A DNA stretch of 64,000 bases from Halonotius roseus (GCF_006861655.1 NZ_SESI01000001.1:198328-262327); one strand, 5' to 3'; counted from the first letter of the stretch, positions 27,314 to 37,169 are shown. Notes: generated by a model not told the origin, from the sequence alone. Made by a program: numbers and translations.

Positions 27314-27607
27314 GTGGACGCGACTCAACTCAACGACGCCCTCCGCGAAGCCTTCGATAGCTCGGCGGCCGACCGCCGCGTCGTCGTCCGCCAAGCGACC
27401 GATCTCGCCGCCGTCGGCAAACCCGAATCCGACCGCGGGGTTCCCCTCAGCGTCGACGACATCGTCGACAATCTAAGGGACGCCCCCGACGGCGCGGATC
27501 TTGTCGACCGCTGGAACTGGTGGCTCGGCGCGCTCGATCTCGCCTACGGCGGCTACCAGCAGTTTACCGTTCAAGCGCGGGCCGACGATCCGGAACTCGA
27601 CACGTAA
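27314..27607 (+). CDS. haloarchaeal protein of unknown function (97 aa)
   Basis: A 97-residue acidic protein from a GTG start at 27314. It has a Trp-rich segment VDRWNWWLGALDLAYGGYQQF and no membrane helix or metal motif. It lies between pyrC and the metallo-beta-lactamase gene with short gaps of 66 and 39 bases. The pattern RVVVRQATDLAAVGKPESD looks conserved in haloarchaea, but I can name no function. Confidence 0.6.
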   Translation: MDATQLNDALREAFDSSAADRRVVVRQATDLAAVGKPESDRGVPLSVDDIVDNLRDAPDGADLVDRWNWWLGALDLAYGGYQQFTVQARADDPELDT

Positions 27608-27646
27608 TCGACGGATGCAACCGTCGCCAGCGACGACGACTCGCTA

Positions 27647-28882
27647 ATGGACGTGCAGTTTCTCGGCGGCACCGGCGAGGTCGGCCGGAGTGCGATCCTC
27701 GTCGACGACCGCCTGCTGCTTGATTACGGTGTCAAGACGGCGACCCCGATGCAGTACCCCGTCGGCGACATCGATCCCGAGGCGGTCGTTGTCTCCCATG
27801 GCCATCTCGATCATGCCGGCGCGGTACCGACGCTGCTGTCTGGCGACAGCCGACCGGCCATTCACTGGACGCCGCCGACCGCCGCACTCACGCGGATTCT
27901 CGCCCGCGACACGCTGAAGCTGCACGGCGGTACGATGCAGTGTCCGTTCACCGAAACCCACGTCGCCCGACTCGGCGAGGTCGAGTGTCGACACGGTTAC
28001 CGCGAGTCTTTCGAGGCGGCCGGCCACGAGATCACGTTCTACAACGCTGGCCACATCCCCGGCAGCGCGCACGTCCTCGTCGACGACGGCGAGACGCGAC
28101 TGCTGTACACCGCCGACTTTCACACCGACGATACCCGGCTACTATCGGGGTCGACAGCGCGGCCGGCGGCGGATGTCGTGCTCTGTGAGTCAACATACGC
28201 GAACGTCGACCACGAGCCACGCGCAGCGGTCGAGGAGCGGTTTGCCGAGACGACGCGAACGACGCTGTGGGAGGGTGGGACGGTCGTCGTTCCCGCTTTT
28301 GGGATCGGTCGCACACAGGAGCTCCTGATGGTTTGTGCGGCCCACGATCTCGACTGCTACGTCGACGGGATGGGCGTCGAGGTGTTGGCGATGCTCCGGG
28401 GGTATCCCGACTTCCTCCGCGACTCGGACGCTCTCGATCGGGCGGCCCGGCACGCTCGCAAGGTCACCGGCCGCGACGGCCAACGGAAGCGAATCGCCGA
28501 CCAGAACACGGTCATCGTCACCACCAGCGGGATGCTCTCGGGTGGCCCGGCGATGAGCTACATTCCCGAAATTCGTACCGATCCGACCAACCGGATCTCG
28601 CTGACCGGCTATCAGGTCGAGGGGACGCCAGGGCGGGAGCTACTGGAGACCGGCCGGTGTGAGCTCAACGGTGGGGTTCGTCCGGTCGCCGCCCGAACAG
28701 AGCTGTTCGACTTTTCGGCACACGCCGACGACGCGGGCCTGCGGTCGTTTCTCGCGTCCTACGACGACGCGACAGTGCTGGTCAACCACGGCGACGACTG
28801 CGAGGGGTTTGCCGCCGAGTTACGCGAGGATGACGTCGATGCCAGCGCGCCCGAGGTGGGCGACGAGCGCGTCGTCGAATGA
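27647..28882 (+). CDS. metallo-beta-lactamase/beta-CASP RNase (aCPSF2-like)
   Basis: A 411-residue nuclease with the zinc motif SHGHLDHAGA (about residues 48-57), further ligands in NAGHIPGSAH and YTADFH, and the beta-CASP region with TTSGMLSGGPAMSYIPE and DFSAHADDAG. It lacks the N-terminal KH domains of aCPSF1, so it fits aCPSF2, a 5'-3' exo- or endoribonuclease in archaea. It is not overlapping its neighbours; tRNA-Pro follows 45 bases on. Confidence 0.85.
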   Translation: MDVQFLGGTGEVGRSAILVDDRLLLDYGVKTATPMQYPVGDIDPEAVVVSHGHLDHAGAVPTLLSGDSRPAIHWTPPTAALTRILARDTLKLHGGTMQCPFTETHVARLGEVECRHGYRESFEAAGHEITFYNAGHIPGSAHVLVDDGETRLLYTADFHTDDTRLLSGSTARPAADVVLCESTYANVDHEPRAAVEERFAETTRTTLWEGGTVVVPAFGIGRTQELLMVCAAHDLDCYVDGMGVEVLAMLRGYPDFLRDSDALDRAARHARKVTGRDGQRKRIADQNTVIVTTSGMLSGGPAMSYIPEIRTDPTNRISLTGYQVEGTPGRELLETGRCELNGGVRPVAARTELFDFSAHADDAGLRSFLASYDDATVLVNHGDDCEGFAAELREDDVDASAPEVGDERVVE

Positions 28883-28927
28883 GCTAAACGAAACGCTTTA
28901 CACCACGACCCCGGTATCGTAGGCTGC

Positions 28928-29001
28928 GGGCTCGTGGGTTAGCTTGGCCATACTTCGGGCCTTGGGTGCCCGTGACCCCGGTTCGAATCCGGGCGAGCCC
29001 A
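28928..29001 (+). tRNA. tRNA-Pro (UGG)
   Basis: The acceptor halves GGGCTCG (28928-28934) and CGAGCCC (28994-29000) pair, with discriminator A at 29001. The anticodon stem CGGGC/GCCCG encloses loop CTTGGGT, giving anticodon TGG. The T arm is CCGGTTCGAATCCGG. It is 74 bases with no intron. The final 21 bases recur 116 bases downstream. Confidence 0.93.
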
Positions 29002-29095
29002 TTCAATTCTGCGAACGAAGTGAGCAGTATTGTATTCACTGCGAGCGCGGATTCGAAGCAGGGAGCGGCGCGAACGAAGTGAGCAAAGCGACCGA

Positions 29096-29116
29096 GGTTC
29101 GAATCCGGGCGAGCCC
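29096..29116 (+). repeat. duplicate of the tRNA-Pro 3' end (attachment-site-like)
   Basis: The 21 bases GGTTCGAATCCGGGCGAGCCC exactly repeat 28980-29000, and four more bases (GACC) match after two mismatches. The copies are 116 bases apart. A second pair, GCGAACGAAGTGAGCA at 29011-29026 and 29070-29085, lies between. The arrangement resembles the scar of integration at a tRNA gene, though the interval is too short to hold an element. Confidence 0.6.
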
Positions 29117-29225
29117 GCGCGTCAGCAATGAGCTGAGCTCGGAACGAACGCTATACGAGACTGACAGAGCAAGCGAGAGACTGCAATCACAGCACAAACA
29201 GGGATTCGTCTCGTGTCGTCGACGA

Positions 29226-29444
29226 TCAGGCCAACGCGTAGCTGTCGCCGTCTTTCGAGATGAGATTCTCCTTCTCAAGACATTTGAGGACGCTGTACAA
29301 GGAGATCTTTTTCATATCGAGGCCGTTCTGCAGTTCGTTGATCGTCACGGTGCCGTTCATCGAAAGGAACAGATACACGAGCTTCGCCCGGGGTGATTCG
29401 AGTTCGCCCGGCAGTGCGATCTGTGACGCCGTCTCTGCGATCAT
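29226..29444 (-). CDS. small winged-helix regulator (TrmB/MarR-like)
   Basis: A 72-residue single wHTH domain: KLVYLFLSMNGTVTINELQN, then KKISLYSVLKCLEKENLISK as recognition helix and wing. The start at 29444 lies about 24 bases after the TATA-like TTTATTATT (29465-29474, minus strand), so the longer frame to 29513 is not used. It resembles the regulator at 47184-47456 in length and helix pattern. Targets are unknown. Confidence 0.7.
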   Translation of the reverse strand: MIAETASQIALPGELESPRAKLVYLFLSMNGTVTINELQNGLDMKKISLYSVLKCLEKENLISKDGDSYALA

Positions 29445-29681
29445 ATCTTCCTGTTGGCTTCGACAATAATAAATGTGGCCTACGTCGTTCGTCGAACCCA
29501 CATAGCCGAGCAAAACGCCTGTTTTTCGGTGTTTGAGACAGCCTGTCCGGTTCGATGTGATCGATCATGATCGATCTTGCGGCCGTTATCGACCGCCTGT
29601 TTCGACTGTCGACGTATTCGTGTGGATCGTTCACATACAGCGTGTTTCACAGCGATCGCGCACCCAACAGCAGCGGGTGGG

Positions 29682-31082
29682 TCAGTAGGAGTGGATCGCC
29701 TCACCCTGTGCGTCCTCGGCGGCCTCGACGAGGGTTTCCGGGAACGTCGGATGGGCGTGCATCGTGGTGGCGATATCGTCGAGTGAGGCGTCCATTTCGA
29801 GAGCCAACGTTGCCTCGGCGATCGTATCCGAGGCGCGTGCGCCGACGATCCGTACGCCCAGCAGTTGCTCGTCGCTGTCGGCGATCACCTTGAGATAGCC
29901 CGACGTTTTGTCGGTCGTCAGCGCGCGACCTGAGGTTGCCATCGGCACGCGGCCGACCAGCACGTCGTCGTACTGCTCGGTGGCCTCGGCCTCCGAAAGG
30001 CCAACGGTGGCGACCTCAGGGTCAGTGTACATCACCGTCGGCATATACTCAGTGTCGACAGCCCGCTCCTCGCCGGCCGCCACCGCGGCGGCGACCTTCC
30101 CCTCGTGGGCGGCGACGTGGGCCAGGTACGGCGGGCCGGCGGCGTCGCCGATAGCGAGGATGTTGTCGTCGGCTGTCCACAGCTGCTCATCGACCGCGAT
30201 GAAGCCGTCGTCGGTGAGCGCGACATCTGTGGTGTCGAGTGCAAGTCGTTCATACGCCGAGTTCGGCTCCCGGCCCGCGGCGACGACGATGTAGTCGCCC
30301 GAAAGCCGGAGTTCCTCGTCGTCCTGCTCGGCGACGAGGACGGGCCGACCGTCGTCGTACTCGACACCCTGGGCCAGCGTCGAGGTGTAGATGTCGTCGC
30401 TGTACATCTCGCTGGTCTCCTGGATCGAGTCGACGATCTCCGGTTCGAACTCAGAGAGCACGCGGTCGAGGGCTTCGACGATCTTCACGCGCGCACCGAA
30501 TTTCGAGAATTTGGTCACCGCTTCCATCCCGATGTAGCCGCCGCCAACGACGACGATCTCGTCGGGCACTTCGTCGACCTGCAGAATCTCTCGGGAGGAG
30601 ATGACGCCTTCCTGGTCGTATTCGAGGCCGGGGATCTCGATCGGTTGGGAGCCGGTGGCGATGATCGCCGTCTCGAAATCAATCGTCTGTATATCTCCGC
30701 CGTCGCTGTCGACGTGGAGGGTATTCGAGTCGGCGAAGCGAGCGGTGCCCTCGATCAACTCGACGCCGTGGTGATCGAGGCTATCGAGCACCTGCTGGTC
30801 GAGTGTGTCGACCACGCTGTCCTTCCAATCTTGGATAGCGTCGAAGTCGACATCGACCGGGCCGGTCTCGATGCCGAGGGCGTTCCAGTGGTCGATATCC
30901 TTCTGGAAGCCGGCGGCGTGGATCAACGCCTTCGCGGGGATACAGCCGTGGTTGAGACAGACGCCGCCGACGGTTTCGCGTTCGACGAGGACGACATCAA
31001 GGCCCTTCTGGGCAGCGCGGATGGCTGCGGTGTAACCGCCCGGGCCGGCTCCGATGACAGCGAGGTCGGTATCTGGGGACAT
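29682..31082 (-). CDS. lpdA: dihydrolipoyl dehydrogenase
   Basis: A 466-residue flavoprotein disulphide reductase. FAD motif GAGPGG at 11-16, redox-active disulphide C42/C47 in CLNHGCIPAK, NAD motif VVGGGYIGME near residue 181, and the dimer-interface active-site pair in HAHPTFPETL. It reoxidises dihydrolipoamide of 2-oxoacid or glycine-cleavage complexes. No E1, E2 or lipoate gene is adjacent. Confidence 0.92.
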   Translation of the reverse strand: MSPDTDLAVIGAGPGGYTAAIRAAQKGLDVVLVERETVGGVCLNHGCIPAKALIHAAGFQKDIDHWNALGIETGPVDVDFDAIQDWKDSVVDTLDQQVLDSLDHHGVELIEGTARFADSNTLHVDSDGGDIQTIDFETAIIATGSQPIEIPGLEYDQEGVISSREILQVDEVPDEIVVVGGGYIGMEAVTKFSKFGARVKIVEALDRVLSEFEPEIVDSIQETSEMYSDDIYTSTLAQGVEYDDGRPVLVAEQDDEELRLSGDYIVVAAGREPNSAYERLALDTTDVALTDDGFIAVDEQLWTADDNILAIGDAAGPPYLAHVAAHEGKVAAAVAAGEERAVDTEYMPTVMYTDPEVATVGLSEAEATEQYDDVLVGRVPMATSGRALTTDKTSGYLKVIADSDEQLLGVRIVGARASDTIAEATLALEMDASLDDIATTMHAHPTFPETLVEAAEDAQGEAIHSY

Positions 31083-31221
31083 GGATTATCTAGAGGTTCG
31101 TACGCTCTTAGTAGTGGTAGCTGCACAACAACCAATACCCAGCAGGCGAAAGCAGTTACCAGTAGAGCCACTACAGCAAATCAAGCATCGTTCGGAGAAA
31201 CACCGACTCGACCGCGCTATC

Positions 31222-31599
31222 ATGAGCACGAAAGACATTCGGAAGATCGAACACGGAAACCGCATTACTGTCGTCGACGAGACGACCGGACTGTCCGGTG
31301 AGGGCGACACGTATCCGGACGCGCTCGTGAGCCTGATCGAACACCTCCGGGCAAGCGAAAAACTCCGGCAGCAACTCGGCGACATCGACGAGCTCGCCGA
31401 GCAGGCGGCCGATATCGAAACTGTCATCGGGGATATCGACGACCTGCACGACACCGCGAAACTCGTCCAGCAGGTGCGGGAACTGGAGTCGACCGCGCGA
31501 TTCATTCGGCTGGCAAGCGAGACACAGGAGCGGTTCGACGCCGAGGACGTTGACAGAGACACGGTCGACGAGGCGATCGAATGGGCTCGCTCCGAGTAG
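31222..31599 (+). CDS. putative antitoxin partner of a PIN-domain toxin
   Basis: A 125-residue acidic protein: a small beta N-terminal domain (RKIEHGNRITVVDETTGLSG, with HicB-like character) followed by helices rich in Asp/Glu/Leu. It overlaps the following PIN gene by 19 bases, which implies translational coupling. The start at 31222 is supported by the MSTKD lead and by a lack of homology upstream. Function is inferred from the partner. Confidence 0.65.
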   Translation: MSTKDIRKIEHGNRITVVDETTGLSGEGDTYPDALVSLIEHLRASEKLRQQLGDIDELAEQAADIETVIGDIDDLHDTAKLVQQVRELESTARFIRLASETQERFDAEDVDRDTVDEAIEWARSE

Positions 31600-32000
31600 T
31601 CTTCGATACGAACGTGCTCGTCTCGGCCATCGGGTTCGGTGGCAAGCCATGGGACTGTCTCGTACTGGCGTTCGTCGGCGATGTCGAGATGGTCACGGCC
31701 GAGGCGGCGATAGCCGAATTCGAGCGTGTCCTCGGCTACGACCGCCTCCCGTTTACCGAGGCTGAACGGGAACAGTATCCAGCACTGATTCGTGCGGAGG
31801 CGACAGTCGTCGATCCGGATGCGTCGATACAGGTGATCGACGACGACCCGGACGACGACCTGTTTCTGGAGATCGCGCTCGAAGCCGAGGTCGACTACAT
31901 CGTCTCCGGCGATCCACATCTCACCGACCTCGGTGCATTTCGTGATATCGATATCGTCTCGCCGTCGGAATTTCTAGAAGAATCAGGCGAGATGCTGTAG
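31581..32000 (+). CDS. PIN-domain toxin (COG1569-type nuclease)
   Basis: A 139-residue PIN nuclease. Acidic metal ligands: FDTNVLVSA (D9), EFERVL (E47 region), DDDLFLEIALE and YIVSGDPHLTDL. The four-acid centre looks intact, so it should cleave RNA, probably a tRNA or rRNA. It is coupled to the upstream putative antitoxin. It is followed after 111 bases by thrS. Confidence 0.82.
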   Translation: MGSLRVVFDTNVLVSAIGFGGKPWDCLVLAFVGDVEMVTAEAAIAEFERVLGYDRLPFTEAEREQYPALIRAEATVVDPDASIQVIDDDPDDDLFLEIALEAEVDYIVSGDPHLTDLGAFRDIDIVSPSEFLEESGEML

Positions 32001-32111
32001 CTCTGCGACCAGTAAAGTGTAGAACGCCAGCGACCGGAAGTACGTACAATCCGTTACTACCTGCGACCGCATCCAACAACACTTATCCCCGGCTGTCGGT
32101 TTCCCAAATTC

Positions 32112-34040
32112 ATGAGCGATATCGCTGTCGTCCTCCCGGACGGCTCCGAACTGGGCGTGCCCGAAGGGGCGACGCTGGAGGATGTTGCCTACGAGATCGG
32201 CCCCGGCCTCGGCGACGATACCGTCGCCGGCAAGATCGAAGGCGAACTGGTCGACAAAGCGACCCCCGTCTCAGACGGCGACCGGATCGAAATCGTCACC
32301 GACCAGAGCGACGAGTACCTCTCGGTGTTGCGACACTCGGCGGCCCACGTCTTTGCACAGGCCCTGCTGCGACTGTACGACGATGCCAAACTCACCATCG
32401 GCCCGTGGACCGAGGAGGGCTTCTACTACGACATCACGGGCGTCGATCTCGACGAAGGCGACCTCCGTGAGATCGAAGACGAGATGCAGGAGATCGTCGA
32501 CGCCGACTACGACATCGAGCGCGTCGTCTACGACCGCGAGGACGCTGTCGCAAAGTACGAGGACGACAACGAGTACAAACTCGACATCCTCGGCCGGGAA
32601 GCCGACGAGGCGGAGGTCTCCTTCTACGAGCAGGCCGAGTTCGAGGATCTCTGTCAGGGCCCACACGTCGAGTCGACCGGCGAGATCGGCGCGTTCAGGC
32701 TTCTCAACATCTCGTCGTCCTACTGGCGCGGCGACGAAGAAAACGACACCCTCACGCGGGTTCACGGCACCGCCTTCGAGAAAGAGTCCGACCTCGAAGA
32801 GTTCCTCACGATGCGCGAGGAGGCCAAGGAGCGCGATCACCGCAAGCTCGGCCAGGAACTCGATCTGTTCTCGATTCCGACCGTCACCGGCCCAGGGCTT
32901 CCGCTATACCACCCCAACGGCAAGACCATCCTCAAAGAGCTTGAGGAGTACGGCGAGTCGATGAACGAGGAGTACGGCTACGACTACGTCGAGACCCCGC
33001 ATCTCTTCCGCACCGAACTCTGGAAGCAGTCGGGCCACTACGACAACTACGTCGACGACATGTTCCTGCTCGACGTGAACGACGAGGAGTACGGCCTCAA
33101 GCCGATGAACTGCCCGGGCCACGCGACGATCTTCGAACAAAACTCCTGGTCGTACCGCGATCTGCCCGTCCGCTACGCCGAAAACGGCAAAGTGTATCGC
33201 AAGGAGCAGCGCGGCGAACTCTCGGGGCTCTCCCGCGTCTGGGCGTTCACCATCGACGACGGCCACCTCTTCGTCCGTCCCGAACAGATCGAGAGCGAGG
33301 TCAACGACATCATGGCGATGATCAACGACGTGCTGGAGACCTTCGATCTCGACTACGAGGTCGCCCTCGCCACCCGCCCGGAGAAATCCGTCGGCGGCGA
33401 CGAGATCTGGGAAAAAGCCGAATCTCAACTGGAAAGCGTCCTCGAAAACGCGAATATGGAGTACGAGCTTGAGGCCGGCGACGGCGCGTTCTACGGTCCG
33501 AAGATCGATTTCGCGTTTACTGACGCGCTGGGTCGCAAGTGGGACGGGCCGACGGTTCAACTCGATTTCAACATGCCCGAGCGGTTCGATCTCTCCTATA
33601 CGGGCGAGGACAACGAGGACCATAGGCCAGTAATGATCCACCGCGCGCTGTACGGCAGCTTCGAGCGGTTCTTCATGGTGCTCATTGAGCACTACGACGG
33701 CAAGTTCCCGCTGTGGCTCGCACCCGAACAGGTGCGGATCCTCCCGATCAGCGACGACGAACTCGGCTACGCCCACCGCCTGAAAAACGATCTCGAAGAC
33801 GCCGAGTTCCGCGTCGACATCGAGGATCGATCGTGGACGCTCGGCCGGAAGATCCGCGAGGCACAGGACGACCGCGTCCCGTACATGCTCGTCGTCGGCA
33901 GCGATGAGGCCGAGGCCGGCACCGTCTCAGTCCGGGATCGCAAGGAGCGCGAACAGCAGGACGTGGAACTCGACTCCTTCATCGACCACCTCAGCGACGA
34001 GCGCGCCGAGAAGCGCGAAGAGCCCGATTTCCTCGACTGA
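32112..34040 (+). CDS. thrS: threonyl-tRNA synthetase
   Basis: A 642-residue class II enzyme: TGS domain (1-62), second N-terminal editing domain beginning [16 protein letters not shown] (His pair of the HxxxH motif), catalytic core with motif 2 [18 protein letters not shown] and motif 3 [13 protein letters not shown], and C-terminal anticodon-binding domain [13 protein letters not shown]. Many archaea instead carry a DTD-like editing domain, so this is the bacterial architecture. The zinc Cys is in MNCPGH. Confidence 0.93.
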   Translation: MSDIAVVLPDGSELGVPEGATLEDVAYEIGPGLGDDTVAGKIEGELVDKATPVSDGDRIEIVTDQSDEYLSVLRHSAAHVFAQALLRLYDDAKLTIGPWTEEGFYYDITGVDLDEGDLREIEDEMQEIVDADYDIERVVYDREDAVAKYEDDNEYKLDILGREADEAEVSFYEQAEFEDLCQGPHVESTGEIGAFRLLNISSSYWRGDEENDTLTRVHGTAFEKESDLEEFLTMREEAKERDHRKLGQELDLFSIPTVTGPGLPLYHPNGKTILKELEEYGESMNEEYGYDYVETPHLFRTELWKQSGHYDNYVDDMFLLDVNDEEYGLKPMNCPGHATIFEQNSWSYRDLPVRYAENGKVYRKEQRGELSGLSRVWAFTIDDGHLFVRPEQIESEVNDIMAMINDVLETFDLDYEVALATRPEKSVGGDEIWEKAESQLESVLENANMEYELEAGDGAFYGPKIDFAFTDALGRKWDGPTVQLDFNMPERFDLSYTGEDNEDHRPVMIHRALYGSFERFFMVLIEHYDGKFPLWLAPEQVRILPISDDELGYAHRLKNDLEDAEFRVDIEDRSWTLGRKIREAQDDRVPYMLVVGSDEAEAGTVSVRDRKEREQQDVELDSFIDHLSDERAEKREEPDFLD

Positions 34041-34108
34041 GCGAGTCGCGTTGCTAACGACCCGACCTCGCCGCGGTGTTTATTCGACTACCGGCCCTCA
34101 ATCCAGCT

Positions 34109-35071
34109 ATGCGCGCCGTCAGATTTCATAGCCACGGTGGCACCGACGTACTCCAGGTAGACGAAATTGACCGCCCCGAGCCGGCAGGCGAGGAGGTACT
34201 GATCGACGTCCACGGCGCGGCGGTCAACCCCGTCGACACCTACTTTCGGGAGGGCTCCTACGAGCCGTTCACGCTGCCGATGATCCCCGGTATCGACGCC
34301 GCCGGCGAGGTCGTTGCCATCGGCGACGATGTGACCGGGTTCACCGCGGGCGATGCGGTCATGGCCACCGGCATCGGCAAGGATCACTACGGCGGCTACG
34401 CCGAGTACGCCGCGACCCCCGACGACCGGGTCGTCGCCCTTCCCGAGGGTGTCGACACCGTCGCAGCCGGCGCGGCTGGCGTCGCCGCCGTCACGGCGTG
34501 GCGCGCCCTGATCGATCATGCCGAGCTCCAACTCGGCGATCGGTGTCTGATCCACGGGGGGAGCGGCGGCGTCGGCCACGCGGCTGTCCAGCTTGCGGCC
34601 GCCGCGGGCGCGGAGGTCATCACGACCGCCAGGCCGGGGTACCACGACGAGCTTGCCGATCTCGGCGCGGATCACGCCTTCGATTACCGCCGCGATGATC
34701 TCGCCGACGCTGTCCTCGATGCCAGCGACGGCGGTGTCGATGTGATTCTCGATCACCGCATGCACGAGTATCTCCAGTTCGACGCCGACGTGGCCGCCAC
34801 CGGCTGTCGGGTCGTCGGCATCGGCGAGAAGGAGCAGTCGGTCGGGTTCAGTCAATCCTCGGCTGCCCGCGGGAAGGATCTGCAGCTGACGCTGATGAGC
34901 ATGTTCAACACGCCGGATCTGCGGGAGCCGCTGTCGAACGTCGCCGCACTGATGGCCGACGGCAAGCTGGAGGTTCAGCTCGCCCAACGCTACGATCTCG
35001 ATGGCGCGAGCGAGGCCCAGCGCGCCGTCCTCGAAGAGAGCTTCCTCGGCAAACTCGTCATTACTCCCTGA
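34109..35071 (+). CDS. zinc-free MDR oxidoreductase (NADPH:quinone reductase-like)
   Basis: A 320-residue medium-chain dehydrogenase/reductase. The N-terminal domain has AVNPVDTYFREGSYE and PGIDAAGEV, and the cofactor domain has the nucleotide loop IHGGSGGVGHAAVQLA near residue 148. Catalytic zinc ligands of alcohol dehydrogenases are absent, which points to the quinone reductase/zeta-crystallin branch. The start at 34109 (MRAVRFHSHGG) is typical. Confidence 0.82.
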   Translation: MRAVRFHSHGGTDVLQVDEIDRPEPAGEEVLIDVHGAAVNPVDTYFREGSYEPFTLPMIPGIDAAGEVVAIGDDVTGFTAGDAVMATGIGKDHYGGYAEYAATPDDRVVALPEGVDTVAAGAAGVAAVTAWRALIDHAELQLGDRCLIHGGSGGVGHAAVQLAAAAGAEVITTARPGYHDELADLGADHAFDYRRDDLADAVLDASDGGVDVILDHRMHEYLQFDADVAATGCRVVGIGEKEQSVGFSQSSAARGKDLQLTLMSMFNTPDLREPLSNVAALMADGKLEVQLAQRYDLDGASEAQRAVLEESFLGKLVITP

Positions 35072-35088
35072 TCGATCCCACAAACCGG

Positions 35089-35502
35089 TTAGCTGACGAC
35101 GAGGGCGTACCCCGCCGCGCTGCCGGCGATGAGGCCGCTGGCGACCAGACTCGCCCACGGATGGTATTCGAGCCAGCCGTAGTCAGCAGGAAAGCTATAG
35201 AGGATTGTCGAAGGGATGGCCAACGCCCACACCGCCGTCAACCCGAAGATCGCCAATCCGACCGCGAGCATGATCCCCGCGACAAGCGTCGGATCAGCCT
35301 GCCCGCGGACGCCCGACAGGAAGATGACGACGCCGAGGACGGCCAGAAAGATCGCGCCGGCGACGCCGAACGGCCCAGCCCCGTAGTAGCCGGCCAGCAG
35401 CTGTGACTGCCCTTGGACGAGTAGATACGGGGCCGCCGCCAGCACGGCAAAGACGAGCGCGGCTCCGGCACCGAGATACGGCAGCGTACGATCCGGTTCC
35501 AT
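35089..35502 (-). CDS. four-helix haloarchaeal membrane protein
   Basis: A 137-residue protein with four membrane helices (about residues 7-25, 45-63, 75-94 and 115-134) joined by short loops. It resembles a haloarchaea-specific DUF (DUF7548-like). ATG at 35502 is preferred over a TTG two codons upstream. It is convergent with the oxidoreductase gene and divergent from the thiolase. Confidence 0.65.
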   Translation of the reverse strand: MEPDRTLPYLGAGAALVFAVLAAAPYLLVQGQSQLLAGYYGAGPFGVAGAIFLAVLGVVIFLSGVRGQADPTLVAGIMLAVGLAIFGLTAVWALAIPSTILYSFPADYGWLEYHPWASLVASGLIAGSAAGYALVVS

Positions 35503-35589
35503 GCCCAATGGTCGCCGTCCCGTCCTGTTAAATCGCCCGAGATGGGCTGGAAGGGAAATCGGTAACTACCCCGCGGTGAGAAACGTGGT

Positions 35590-36744
35590 ATGGATCGCGT
35601 TGCGATCGTCGGCGCGTCGATGACCCAGTTCGGCCAGCGCGAGGGCTGGATCCGCGAGCTGCTCGCGGAGGCCGGCCAGGACTGCTTGGCCAACGCCGGT
35701 GTCGACGGCGACGACCTTGAGCATCTCTACGTATCGAATATGGCCAGCGGCGAGTTCGAGGGCCAAACCGGGATCGCCAACGCCGTCGCCCACGACCTCG
35801 ACGCGCTGCCGGCCTACACCGCCCGGATTGATCAGACAAGCTCGTCGGGTGGCGCGGGCGTCTACAGCGCGTGGCAGTCAGTGGCGTCGGGAGCCAGCGA
35901 TCTCACCCTGCTGATCGGCGGCGAGAAGATGACCCACCGCTCCACCGCCGAGGCGACCGATGTGATCGCCTCGCTGACCCACCCCGCCGAGTACAAACAC
36001 GGCGTCACGCTGCCCTCGTTTGCTGGGTTGACCGCCCGGCGATACCTCCACGAATACGACGCCCCACGCGAAAGTCTCGCCAAGGTCGCGGTGAAAAATC
36101 ACAAAAACGGCGTCGACAACCCCCACGCCCAGTTCCAGAAGGAGGTCGATCTTGAGACCGTCATGGAGTCGCCGATCGTCGCCGATCCGCTGCGACTCTA
36201 TGATTTCTGTCCCATTACCGACGGCTCGGCCGCCCTGCTGCTGTGCCCCGAATCAGTCGCCGACGAGTACGCCGACGAGTACGCCGTCATCTCCGGGATC
36301 GGCGGCGCGACCGACACCCACGTCGTCCACGAGCGCGAAGATCCAACCGTGATGAACGGCGTCGTCGACTCCAGTGCGATCGCCTACGAACAGGCCGGCC
36401 TCCGCCCCGACGACATCGACGTGGCCGAGCTCCACGATATGTTCACCATCCTTGAGTTCCTGCAGTCGGAGGGCCTCGGCTTCTTCGAGCAGGGCGAGGG
36501 CTGGAAAGCCGTCGAGGAGGGTGTCACCGACCGCGACGGCGAGCTCCCGATCAACACCTCTGGTGGCCTGAAATCGAAGGGCCACCCCCTCGGCGCGAGC
36601 GGCGTTGCGCAGGTCTACGAGATCTACCAGCAGCTCACCGGTGCGGCCGGTCCACGACAGGTCGAGGCCGACACCGGCCTTGCCTGCAACGTCGGCGGCT
36701 TTGGCAACTGTGTTATTACGACGATCATGGAGGCCGGACAATGA
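35590..36744 (+). CDS. acetyl-CoA acetyltransferase (thiolase) alpha subunit, Ser-type
   Basis: A 384-residue thiolase of the archaeal/SCPx-like branch. The position of the nucleophilic Cys (CxSGG in relatives) is Ser84 in TSSSGG. Later active-site segments are ELHDMFT and KSKGHPLGASG, then ACNVGG. In Haloferax mediterranei, haloarchaeal ketothiolases have this Ser-His-His type centre and consist of an alpha subunit plus an OB-fold beta subunit. The next gene supplies that partner, overlapping by four bases. Likely reaction: condensation or cleavage of acetoacetyl-CoA. Confidence 0.85.
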   Translation: MDRVAIVGASMTQFGQREGWIRELLAEAGQDCLANAGVDGDDLEHLYVSNMASGEFEGQTGIANAVAHDLDALPAYTARIDQTSSSGGAGVYSAWQSVASGASDLTLLIGGEKMTHRSTAEATDVIASLTHPAEYKHGVTLPSFAGLTARRYLHEYDAPRESLAKVAVKNHKNGVDNPHAQFQKEVDLETVMESPIVADPLRLYDFCPITDGSAALLLCPESVADEYADEYAVISGIGGATDTHVVHEREDPTVMNGVVDSSAIAYEQAGLRPDDIDVAELHDMFTILEFLQSEGLGFFEQGEGWKAVEEGVTDRDGELPINTSGGLKSKGHPLGASGVAQVYEIYQQLTGAAGPRQVEADTGLACNVGGFGNCVITTIMEAGQ

Positions 36745-37169
36745 GCAATCACGAAACCGCAAGCGACGCCACCGACGATGCCGACGCCGACGAAACCGAC
36801 GACCAGCCGCCGATGGAGGCCGCCCGCTACCCGGACGGCACGATCCTGTACCCGGTTCACCCACTCGGCCCCGAGAGCCAAGAACCGGTCGGGACGGTCG
36901 ATCTCAGCGAGTACCGTGCGACTGTCGTGACGTGGACAACCTCGACGGCGACACCGCCGGGCGTCCGCGAGCCGAACCATCTCGCTATCGTCGAGTTCCA
37001 CGTTGACGGCGAGCCGGTGCGGGCGATCGGTCAGCTGACGACCGGCGATGTCGAGATCGGCGACACCGTTGAACCGGTGTATGCCGCGGAGCTCCGCGAT
37101 CCCGATGCCGGGATCCGCGAACGAAAAAGCCAGTCGTGGGACGGCTATCGGTTCCGCCCGGTCGAGTAA
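36741..37169 (+). CDS. OB-fold (DUF35) beta subunit of the ketothiolase
   Basis: A 142-residue protein with a disordered acidic N-terminus (1-30) and an OB-fold core (TVDLSEYRATVVTWTTS, HLAIVEFHVDGE, IGQLTTGDVEIGDTVEPVY). The zinc ribbon found in many DUF35 proteins is absent. ATGA overlap with the thiolase and the known alpha-beta haloarchaeal ketothiolases make it the small subunit, needed for CoA binding or stability. Confidence 0.78.
   Translation: MSNHETASDATDDADADETDDQPPMEAARYPDGTILYPVHPLGPESQEPVGTVDLSEYRATVVTWTTSTATPPGVREPNHLAIVEFHVDGEPVRAIGQLTTGDVEIGDTVEPVYAAELRDPDAGIRERKSQSWDGYRFRPVE

Noticed and set aside
30105..31301. A 398-residue plus-strand ORF
   Set aside because: It is antisense to lpdA and has a Val/Asp-rich composition without domains; the real plus-strand gene begins at 31222 in another frame.
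32904..33776. A 290-residue minus-strand ORF
   Set aside because: It is the antisense shadow of thrS; the plus-strand protein has all class II motifs.
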